Shown here piece after piece: positions 47,101 through 59,100 of a stretch of DNA of 64,000 bases. Each line of letters starts with the position of its first letter. Position 1 is the first letter of the stretch. Under the pieces are notes generated by a model. The model did no database searches. It was not told the DNA's origin and was given only the letters and a program-made list of their open reading frames with translations. A program made the position numbers and the translations under genes. Origin of the DNA: Heterohyrax brucei (Eukaryota; Chordata; Mammalia; Hyracoidea; Procaviidae); the NCBI GenBank assembly GCA_028571685.1, contig CM053154.1, positions 12,494,001 through 12,558,000 on the forward strand. Direction: 5' to 3'.

Positions 47101-50100
47101 ACACTCTTTGGTACCCTTGCACCCATTACTGTAGCCCCGGTGTCAGTCCGTCTCGTTGAAACTTTTCTGCTTTTTTGCTGACTCTCACTCTTCTCCAGGG
47201 ATTGACCTCTCCTGACAGCATCTTCAGAATCCATCCTTGCTTCTAAGGAGCACGCTGGCTGTACTTCCTCCCAAACATATCTGCTCATTCTTTTGGTAGT
47301 GCATAGCATGTTCAGCTTTCTTCTCCAACGCCACAACTCAAAGGCATCAATTCTTCTGTCTTTCCTATTCACTGTCCAGCTTTCACACACATACGATGCG
47401 ACTACAAACACTATGGCTTGGGTCAGGGACACCTCAGTCCTCACGGTGACATCTTTGCGTTTCAACACTTTAAAGAAGCCTTTTGCAGCAGATTTTCCCA
47501 ATGCAATGCATCCTTTCATTTCTCTGACTGCTGCTTCCATGGGTTTTGACTGTGGATCCAATTACAGCGAAATCCTTGACAGCCTCAATCTTTCCTCCAT
47601 TTATCATCATGTTGCTTACTAGTCCAGTTGTGAGGATGTCTGTTTTCTTGAGGTTGGGGTGCACTCCATACTGAAGGCTGCGGTGTCTGATCTTCATGAG
47701 TGCTTTAAGCCCTCTTCACTTTCAGTAAGCAAGGCCATGTATTATCTGCATACTGTAGGTTGTTTAACGAGTCTTTCTCCAATCCTTCTTCATACAGTCC
47801 ACCTTCTCAGATTATTTTCTCAGCATACAGGTCCAATAGGTATGGTAAAATGATACAGCCCTGACATACACCTTGTTCTGTTCCAACAACTGCCTCTTGA
47901 TCCATATACAGATTCCTCATGAGCACAATTAAATGTCCTCAAATTCTCATTTTCCACAGTGTTGTCCATAATTTGTTATGATCCAGTCAAATGCTTTTGT
48001 ATGTTCAATAAAATACAAATAAACATCTTTGTGGCATCCTCTGATTTCAGTCAAGATTGTTCTGACATCAGCTATAAAATCCCTGGTTCCACATCCTCTT
48101 CTACATCTGGCTTAATTTCTGGCAGTTCCCTGTCCACATTTTGCTGTAGCCATTTTTGAATGATCCTCAGCAAAATTTTACTTTCATGTGGTAGTAATGA
48201 TATTGTTCAATAATTTCCACATTCAGTTGGATTACCTTTCTTGAGAATAGGTACATATATGGACCTCTTCTAGTTGGCTGGTCAGGTAGCTGTCTTCCTA
48301 ATTTCTTGGCATACATAAGTAAGCACTTCCAGCACTGCATCCATTTGTTTAACCATCTCAACTGATACTCCATCAATTCCTGGAGCTTTGTTTTTCACCA
48401 GTGCCTTCAATGCAGGTTTGATTTCTTTCTTCATTACCACTGGTTCCTGATCACGTACTATCTCTTGAAATGGTTTTTCGTAGTAATGACTCTGTGTATT
48501 CCTTTCATCTTTTTTTGATGCTCCTGCATCTTTTAATATTTTCCCTTGTAGAGTCCTTGTCTATTACAACTCAAGGCTTGAATTTTTTCTTCAGCTCTTT
48601 CAGCTTGAGAAATGCAGAACATGTTCTTCCCTTTTGGTTTTCTGTTCCCAGCTCTTTGCACATGTTATTATAGTACTTTACTGTCTTCTGGAGCTGCCCT
48701 TTGAAATGTTCTGTTCAGTTCTTTTATCATGTTTCCCTTTTTAACTCGATGTTCAAGAGCAAGTTTCAAGCTTCTTCCGACATCCAACTAAGTTTTTTTC
48801 TTTCTTTCCTGTCTTTTTAAATGACCATCTGCTTTCTTTACAGCTGATGTCCCTGATGTTGTTCTGCAGCTCATTTGGCCTTCAGTCATTAGTGTTCAGC
48901 ACATCCAATCTGTTCTTGAGATGGTCCTTACACTCAGACAGGTATGTGTCATACTTCAGCTCTCATGGACTTGCTCTAATTCTCTTCAGTTTTAGTTTGA
49001 ACTGATGGTTCAAACTCACTCGCTGTGCTGCAGTTGGTACCTGGCCTTGTTCTGACTAATGATACTGAGCTCTTCCATAGTTTCTTCCCACAGATGTAGT
49101 TGATTTATGTGTATTCCATCTGGTAAAGTGTGTGGATAGATGCTATTGATGTTGGTGAAAAAAGTATTAGCAATGAAAAAGTCACTGGTGTTGAAAAATT
49201 CTATCACATGATAGCTAGCATTATTTCTATCACCAAGGCTGTATTTTCTAACTACTGATCCTTCTTCTTTGTTTCTAACTTTTGTATATCAATCACCAGT
49301 AATTATCAAAGAATCCTGATTGCACATTCTATTAATTTTGAACTGCAGAAGCTGATAAAAACCTTCAACTTCTTCATCTTTAGTCTTAGTGGCTGGTGTG
49401 TATTTTTGAGTGACAGTCATATTAACTGACCTTCCTTGTAGGCATATGGATATTATCCTATCACTGACAGCATTAGAATTCAGGACAGATCTTGAAAGGT
49501 CCTTTTTGATGATGAATGCAATACCATTCCTCTTCAAGCTGTGATTTCCTGCATAGCAGACCATATGACTACCTGATTCAAAATGACCAATACCAGTCCA
49601 TTTCAGCTCACTGACACCTAGGACATCAATGTTTACATGTTCCATTTCCTTTTTTTTTTTTTACTGTGATTGAGTGAAAGAGTACAGTCCAATTTAAATT
49701 TGCATGCCCGCCAATCTGCAGCTCCCTCTGCTATCCTTGCCTGGTGACAGCACACGCCTCCTTTCTGCTCCATACATGTCATATTCTCTCAACAATCTCT
49801 TGTCCCCTCCTCTCCACCCTCTCCACTCCCCTCTAGTAAGAGACTAGTAGCACAGCATCCTACAGATGCACAGAACCACAGAGTGCAAACATGACATGGT
49901 CACTCTGTGTCCCCGAGTCCAATCCATTCCTGTCTGAAGAGTTGACTTCAGTAATGATTTATGATCAGGGGCAGCAACAGGTCTAGGGGCCATGCCCCTA
50001 GGGGAATCCCCAGGCCTTCAGACCATCACTTGTGGTCTTTTAGTGGAGTTCTTAGGGTGCACCCTTTTCTTTCTTATTGTGTTGCCACTGGGACTCAACA

Positions 50101-53100
50101 TTGTGAGTCCCATCATGGTTGTCATAGGTGGTGGCTGGGCACCATCTGGTTCTTTTGGTCACACATTGAAATAGTTACTCATTGATGTGTTTCTGTCTTC
50201 TAGGTTCTTTTTCTCTCATGTCGTTGTTGTCCTTGGTGAGCATCTGTTCCAGCTGAGTTGGGACTATTTGGTGTGCCTCAGATGGCAGCTTGCTAGCTTT
50301 TAAGATCCCAGAAGCCACTCACCAATATGGGGTGCAGAAGACTCTCTTAGCAATAGGCTATTTATGCCAATTGGCCTCCATGTCCCCTGAGAACGTGGTC
50401 CCCAGACCCCCGCCCCTGCTACTCTATCCTTGCAATACTGGCTTAAGATTGGAAGAGTTCTCAGGTTATGTTGAAGTCCAGTTAAACTGATCTTCTTTCT
50501 AATGTGTGCTGTCACTGATTTGACCCAATCAAATTTCTATCAACTATCTAATCTAAAACCAACCCTCTCCTTCCCTCCCTCCCCTCATAGCCATCAAAGA
50601 GTCTTTTCTTCTGTACATGAGTCTGTTTTTATGTCCTTATAGTAGGGGTCTCATACAATATTTGTCCTTCCATTTCATTCTTGATGATTTCCAATTTTCC
50701 TAGATTCACACTTCGTAATTCCATGTTCCGATTATTAACAGACATTTGCAGTGGTTTCTTCTCATTTTGAGCCATGTCACATCAGCAAAGGTACCAAAAG
50801 CTTGGCTCCATCCACATCATTAAAACTGACTCGCCTTTGAGGAGACAGCTCTTCCTCAGTCGTTTTCTGAGTGCCTTACAACCTGGAGGGCTCATCTTCC
50901 GGCACTATATCAGACAGTGTTCCCTGCTATTCACGAGGTGTTCACTGGCTAATGCTTTTCAGACCGCTGGGTCCTTCTTCCTAGTCTGTGTTGATCTGGA
51001 AGCTCAGCTGCAATCTGCCCATCATGGGTGGCCCTGCTGGTACCTGAATACTAGTGGCACAACTTCCAGCATCACAGCAACACACAAGCCCCCGCAGGAT
51101 GACAGACACACAGGGGAGTGGAGATTAGCTCTTTAGAGTCCTCGAAGTCTTTATTAGTAATAACTACAAAATTTAATAAAATATTTCTCAGCTTTTCCAT
51201 GTGCCAGGGACTATTCTAAATCCCTTCATACTTGAACTTATATAATCCAGTGACAGCCTTTTCAAGCAGGCCTACTGCTAACAGTCCTGCTTTACAGATG
51301 AGACTGGCACACAGAAGCTAAGTAGCAAGTCACAGTAGAGGCAGCACTGGGATAAAGAAGAGGGACCTTATCAGACTAGGGACCAACCCCCTCCTACAAA
51401 CATGCTTTGTTTTGTCTACACCATGTTCTAAGAACCAGCCATTTGATATAGAGTTTCACATTTCCAAACTCCCTTAGAAAAGTAGATCTGGCAACATGGC
51501 CCCATATGAGGACCTTTGTCCCATCAGGCAAGGATGGACAGCCCCTCTCCCAGCAGCCTGTGCTGGCCCTCAGGTCCACACAGCCTCACCTCTCCCTGTG
51601 ATATCATGGGTGAACTGCCTGAGAGCTTCCGTACCTGGGGTCTTCGGGAATCTGAACATGTGACCCCCCACCTCAGCCAACATTCTTCAAAGGAGACAAC
51701 CTCCCTGCAGTCCATGTACTCTTCTCCAAACCAAAGCTGGTTTTAAACCGCAGTCTGATTTGTGCCCCACAGATGGACCCACAGATGCTTGCTGCATGCA
51801 CGTACCTTGAGGGCGGCTGTCCCCGCGTACTGTCTACTAATGGAGTCTCCGTTGTTGGCCCACATTATCTGGTAAATCCGATTGCATTTCACAGGCAGCG
51901 GCTGCTCCGGGGGCATCACCCCAAGCTTTTTCAGCTACAATGAACACATGGGTAGATTAACTGCATAGGAGCCACGAACCCAAAGCATAAAATGTATGCA
52001 ACAGAAATAGGAAGTATGATCATCTACAATTTAGGACCCGTAAAAAGAGCAGTAATGTTTCCAGACATTTTTCAGTAAAGTACTGCCTGGAAGACAGCTC
52101 TATAAATTACTACAGCTGAATAAAATATTTATATTGTGTTGGTGTAATTTTCAGTGTACAGGTTCACACTATGATAGTTTGTTTTAAACTTGCCTATGAA
52201 GTAACGCTAAGTGTCAAAAAAACACATAGAAAAAGCAATAATATCAATAATAGCAGAACAGTAAGTATGTAGCAAACACTAAGCCTGGGCCAGGCCCACA
52301 GTTCTCAGCACCTTTACAAAAACTATTTCATTTACTCTTTAATAACAGTTCTGTGCAATGGATACTCTTATTATCCCCATTTTAAAGATGATGACACTGA
52401 GGTCTGGAGAGGTTAATTAAGCTGTTTGCATGGAGTCAGCACCTAGTATGTGGTAGAGACGAGGTTTGAACCTTGGGAGCGGGCTCAAAAGTCTGCATGC
52501 TTAAAAGCTACATAACATTGTCTGTCAGGAGGTGATCAAGAACAAACAGAAGCCATGCTGGGTTATGTTCACCTGGGTGATTTAACACAGAGACACCACA
52601 ACCTGGCACCACAGGTCTGAGAGACCTGAGAGGACACAGTGAGACAGCAGCAATGACTGACGTCTGCAGGAAGCAGCTGCCACCCCCAGGACTGAGACAA
52701 AAAGGCAGAGGCTGCTGCTGGGGCACTGAAGGAACCAACGAGCCCTGAGATGCCAAGGCTGATGGGACAGCACAGCAGAAGCAGCTCGTCCCTTTCTCCT
52801 CTGGCTTGGTGGCTCTCCTTCAGCAAGCCCTCATGACAGGGTATGACAAGGAGCCAGCTGGCCACGCAGATGTGTAACGTGCAGATTCCTGAGCCCAGGA
52901 CTCCAAATCGAACACAGAAAGGTGAGTTTTGGGTAGAGTTCCTGGGTGGTGCTAATGGTTAAGTGCTTGACTACTAGCTGAAAGGGTGGCAGTTTGAATT
53001 CACCCAGAGCTGCCTTGGAAGACAGGCCTGGCAGTCTCCATCTGAAAGTTCACAGCCTTGCCAACCCTATGGAGCAGCTCTTTTCTGCACACAGGGGGTC

Positions 53101-56100
53101 ACCAGGAGGCAGAATCAACTTGCCCACAACAAAATACAAGGTGCTTGGAAGTGATTACAGAAAGGTGGGTCTGCGACGGCGAGGGAAAGGCAAAGCACCA
53201 CACAATGCCGCTCAATGCGTTTCACTGGGACTGACATTCCTGAAGTAAGGGCCTCACTTCTAGCGAAGTTTCTGCTTCCTAAGTCTGAACGCAGCAAGGA
53301 TGTTGGTATGCTGTCAATGTTCTACTGCACAAAGATTCTGGCTGCTCTTTTACACATAACAGAACCATTTACAGATGAGTGATGACCCTCCAGGGGACTC
53401 CAGATTACCTGCTGCTCCAGGACCACTCGTGCGATGGCAGCTTGGACCACGTTGGTGCGATCCAGGCAGTCCATGCAATTTACACGGAAAATCCCTTCTT
53501 GTTTACATATCACCCCAGCTTGATCCACCCTTTTCAGAAATAGTACAGGGGCATTTTACAATGCAAAATACTTAATAAACTTTCAAAGACCACAATTCTT
53601 TAAAGTATAACAACAGTAACATTAGCTTTCAACAGTTTAGAATATTATTATGATATAGCAAGTATTATCAAGTGCTTTACAGACACAACTGCTAATTTAC
53701 ACAATCATTTATTATTCCCACGGAGGGGGAGACATGAGGTGCAGAAAAACTTTTGTGACACAAATCACACAACTACCAAGAGGCAGAGCTGAGACCAAAC
53801 AAACGTTTAAAGAAACCCAAACCCACTGCTGTCAAGTCACTTCCAGCTCACAGTGACCCTAGAGGACAGAGCAGAATTGCCCCAAAGGGTTTCCAAGGCT
53901 GCAAATCTCTATGGAAGCAGACTGCCACATCTTTCTCCCACAGAACAGCTGGTGGGTTTGAACCAGTGACTTTCTGGTTTGCAGCTGGGTGCCTTAACTA
54001 CCACACCCGGCACTGAGGTTCCTCAAACTTACAGTACGCTTTCCAAATAATCAAAAATCAGGAAGCACATCAAACATCATCTTGTTACTCCTTTTTGGTA
54101 ACAGGTAGAAATGCATCTAAGCCATGTAAAGAAGACTATTTCTACCACCTAGGAGGAGCCAGGTACCGCTTTTATCCATCTAATGTCATCTATGGCCACC
54201 CATGTAGCACTTTCCTGTTCTTTAAGCCAATCTGCTTCCTACATTTCCTTCTTGTTGTCTGCGGACTGCTTTCATTCCCTGACAATTCTGACATGCCTGA
54301 GACCTGAGATTAACTCACCATGAAGCCTCGCTTCCATTCTAGGGATGGTGAGGAGAAACTGCGGACATGGTGCTTAGAAAGAACAGACCCACATCCCCAC
54401 CAGTCACAGGGCCATTCACTCCATTTGGCCCAACCATCCGACACCTACTCCTGTTCAAGGCTGACACCGCCTGATGAAGAATACTCTCTTGAAAAGGAGA
54501 ACAGGAATTGGGAAGCAAAACAAAAATACTTTCTCAGCATGCTGCTATTATTTTAATGCTCAGTGGAAGCCAGAAAAAAACATGTACATTTTCCCAGACC
54601 AAGAGTCTGGCAGAATGACTTCTCATGAAATACCTACCAACACCACTTCATGTCAAGAATAATGTCATAAATGGCATCTGTCAGTGTTTGAACATTTTCA
54701 AACTTCATTCCTCGGCTAAAATATACACCAAAAGAAAGAGAAAAGGCGTTTTAATAACTGAAAATTTAAAAAATTTATGTAATATATTTAAAGTAGCTTG
54801 TAAAAATTAAAGAGAACTAGTGCTAAAAACATATAAGGTGAGTACTATTTATTACGTTATGTAGATTATACAAATGTCTGTAATAAATGGGCATCGTCAA
54901 ATAAGGCATACTTAAGAATACACTAAAACATATTACCACAGGGGTCATAAACTTTTCCCATCAAATTCCCCAACATGTAGGCAAATTCACCAAAGTTAAA
55001 AAACCAAACACCAAACCTAGTACTACTCAGTTGATTCCAACTCATAGTGACCCTGCAAGACAGAGCAGAACCCCCCACTGAGCTTCCAAGGAGCGCCGGC
55101 CTTTCGGTTAGTGGACAAAGCACACGGCCACGACACCACCAGGGCTTCCAAGGCAGAGCTAGGGTTACAGCAAAGAGCTCTGCTTCCCAAAGGAACACGA
55201 ACCAAAAGTCACATGGGATTGATTCACCAGTTTCCGTTTTTTCCAGAGTGAACTCTGATGAAGCTGACCCACAAGGAGAGAGGTAGTACGAACAGAGTAC
55301 GAAGACAAGCCAGCAAGCTGATGTCTGAGTAAGAGAATTCTATGACTTCTGCCGGGCTCAGACCTGAGCCGACACAAAATGCTCCAGAAGGTCTTCAGCT
55401 GATGGGAACAAATGGAAAACGGAAGTCTAATCCTACAGGTCATTTTACAACAGGAAGACTGAATACTTCAAGGACAAGTATGTTTTTGGCCAAAACAAAA
55501 CCCATATGAGACTTAAAACTACATAAGTGAGCAGACTAAGGAGTTTTTCTTTTCAGGAAAGAGAAGACAGCCTAAGGTCCATCCCTGAGGCTGTGTCTAC
55601 CACAAGCATTGGATCAGAACTGATCAAAACTCCTCTCAAGAAGCCACCTTACCAGTGCTCATGGAAGTCAAACGAAACATAAGTGAGGTGTGAGTTGTTG
55701 AAGAGTAACACCTGCTTCAGGTAAGCATCGCCAATAATTTTTTCTCTTCCTGTCTGGTCCACCAAGTTAATAATGACCTGTGAGAAAGAGGGGAAAAAAA
55801 AAAATTAAGTTTAATCAGATGTTAGAACCATAATGTGATTTTTTTTTAAACGACATTCTTGGAATTATGTTTTACAAATACTTTACAGCTGTACTTAGAC
55901 ATTAACCCATACAAGCCTCAATTTTTTCCAATAAACCTGTATTTGTCACTGACATTAAGAGCTTCTCTACATATTAACTAAAACAAACTGATCGTTGTCC
56001 AGTCAATTCTGATTTACAGCAAACTTATAAGACAGAACATAATCAAGTGGAACTGGTAGATTCAAACTGCTTTGGGTTAGCAGCCAAGTTCTCAGCCACT

Positions 56101-59100
56101 GTACCACCAGGACACCTTGTATATACACATTAGCAATGAGCAGTTAATTAGATTTCATAAGTAAAAAAAAAAAAAAGATTCTTTCTATAAAATATTTAAA
56201 GCACTCAGAATAATTTTGAAAGAGATGGACATCACCTACATGGAAAAGACTGTAAGACTTTGCTGGAACACAGAGTAGAAGCCCGAATAAACACAAAGAC
56301 ATACCATGTTGGTGGGAGAGAAGATTCAAGGCTGTAAACAGGTGTCAAGTCTCCCCCAAATTAATCTACATATTCAACAATCCCAATCAAACTCTGATCA
56401 GGAACATTTATAGACTTGACAGATTAATTCTAAAACTCATCTACAAGAGGGAATAAGTGAGGGGAAAATGAAAACTAGTAATATTAAAGGACAACCTGCC
56501 CTATTGGAGAACAAAACATACCTGAAGTCTATAGCAATTAAGATTGTGGTAAAAAATCAAACCAAACCTGTTGAAGTCAATTCCAACCAACAGTGGCCCT
56601 ACAGAATAGAGTAGAACTATACCACATGCTTTCCAAGGAGCAGCTGGTAGATTTGAACTGCCAACCTTCTGGTTAGCTGCCAAGCTCTGACCCACTGTGC
56701 CACCACAGCTCTAAAACTGTGGTATTTGTTATTAAAAATGACGCAAAGAAAACAAAACAGACTACCCAGGGTTACTGCCATCCTGACTTGTGGCCACAGA
56801 AGACAAGTTTTGCTTTTTTGTTGTTGTTGTTATTATTATATTAACTGCATCATCAGGTATGGTACTCTGGTGGCTGGCTTCTTTTGACAGCTGTAAACTG
56901 TTTATTCACATTGTTGTAAATTCACCATGTAAAGGGACCACTGTTTATGTATCCATTCTATTGTTGATAAACAAGTAGTTTCCAGTTTACGTTTATGAAC
57001 AGTGTTGCTGTAAACATGCTTGTCTTATGCAGCAGAGGAATTCCTGGGTCATAAATTGTGGCTGCATAATTTAGACTCCCAGAAGCAGTGCACTAAGAGT
57101 TTCAGCTGCTCCACATTCTTGCCACATGTGGCCATTTTTTTAATCTTAGCTATTCTGATGTGTGAATAGTGGTTTTAATTTGCATTTCCCTGACGAGTAA
57201 TGAAATGTCACACCTTTTAATGTGTTTATTATTAGCTCTTTTGATATCCTTTTTCATGAAGACGCTGCCTAATGAAGACTCTAAGTCTTCTGTCCACTTC
57301 TTTTTGGCTGTCTCTTTCTTACAGTTAAAAAAAAAAAAATACCACGCACACACACAAGCGCGCGCGCGCACACACACACACACACACTCAAGAGCCCTCT
57401 GTCATATGTATTTGCTGAAAATATCTTTTCCTGCACTTTAATGGTGCCTCTCAATAAATACAAGCTCCTTATTTTAATAAGTCAGATTTGTCAATTTCTC
57501 TATTACAGTTAATGCTTTTTAAGTCTCATTTAAGGCCTAAGGTCACAAAGATGTCATTTTCCTCTAAACATTTTATTGTTTTACCTTTCATACTTTGATC
57601 CATAATTCAACCAGAATTCACTTTTGCCCATGGTATACAGGATAGGTATCAAAGTGCAACGACCGGGTCATACAACAGCAGTACACCTTACTTTAACTGG
57701 TGGTGTTAGCGGCCTTCAAGCTAGCCATGACTCAAGACAACACGTCTTCTGAGGCACCACTGGGTGGCTGGGAAGCAACCTACAGACACTAGTCAAGTAC
57801 TTAACCATCTCCACCACTCACAAAACGCCTGCACCTACTTAGGCTCCTCTAGCACTGAGACCAGCCTGACAACAAGCTTCACCTGGCTGAAGCCAGAGCC
57901 TTTTCAACTGCCTCGCATGCATGTGTAAGCTCAACAGTGACAAGGGGAGACAGAAGAAGAACGGATGCATTAGAACTGCATCCACACAGGATGAACGAGC
58001 CAGTCTAAGCAACAGAACCCAAACGCTCCTGAGAAGTGAGGGCAACGAGGCTCTGGTTTCCTCACTTCGGACACACTGTCAGGAAAAAGCAGCTGTCACG
58101 TTTATACAGAAGGTCGTCACAAGCTCGCATCAACTCGGGGCAGCTCACAGCAGCTACAGGTGAAAGCTTTCATTTCCCCAAATACCTGCCTTTATCCTTG
58201 GTATCAAACTTTTTTTTTCCCAACCTGACAGTTTGCTTTTTATTTCCCTGCTGGAGCTTTGTTTGGGATTATGTTCAATTTGTATATTAACTTTTAAAAT
58301 ATTAAAATCTATTCAATACTAAATCTTCCAGAAAATGTCATATTTTCTATTTATTCAAGTTTTCTTTTCTGTTCTTCAGTTATTCTTCTGTTCACCCATA
58401 TACATACAACATACATGTGATATCATATATAATTTATATATGTACTATATAATTATACATAACACATAAATCTTTTTCTATGTTTGTTAGATTCAGGTTT
58501 ATTTCTTCTTATTCTTGTTGCTGCTAGAAAAACACATTCCATGGCATTATGCATTCAGACCAGTCACTGATAATGACAGGTACATGGTTGATTGCTACAT
58601 AATCATCTTGTATCTGAAATCTGCCTATCTTACTGAACTTGTATTCTACCTAACAGTTTTCATTTGGTTTTGTCTTATATGATCTCATTCCTAAATGTGA
58701 CTGTATGAATATATACGAAAGATGGGCAGAGAAAAAAGATTTTGAGAGGAACCCCTGATACTATGAACCTCCAACATTCTGCTAACTCAGAACTGAAGCT
58801 ATTCGCAAAGCCTGCCTTTCAAGCAAAGATGAGACAGGCCTATAAAACAAGTAACACACATGAAGAACGTGCTTCTTAGTTCAGTCGAATATACGAGATA
58901 AAATTGGCAATACCTGCCCAAAGGGAAAGGGGGAGAGTGCTAACACATTGTAGGGATGGCAATCAATATCATAAAACAACTTGTACATACGTTTCTGAAC
59001 GAAAAACTAATCTCCCCTACAAATCTTCACTTAAAACACACACACATACACACAAAGATCTTGAACAATACATACCAAATTGTTAGCTTCGGAGGGTGAT

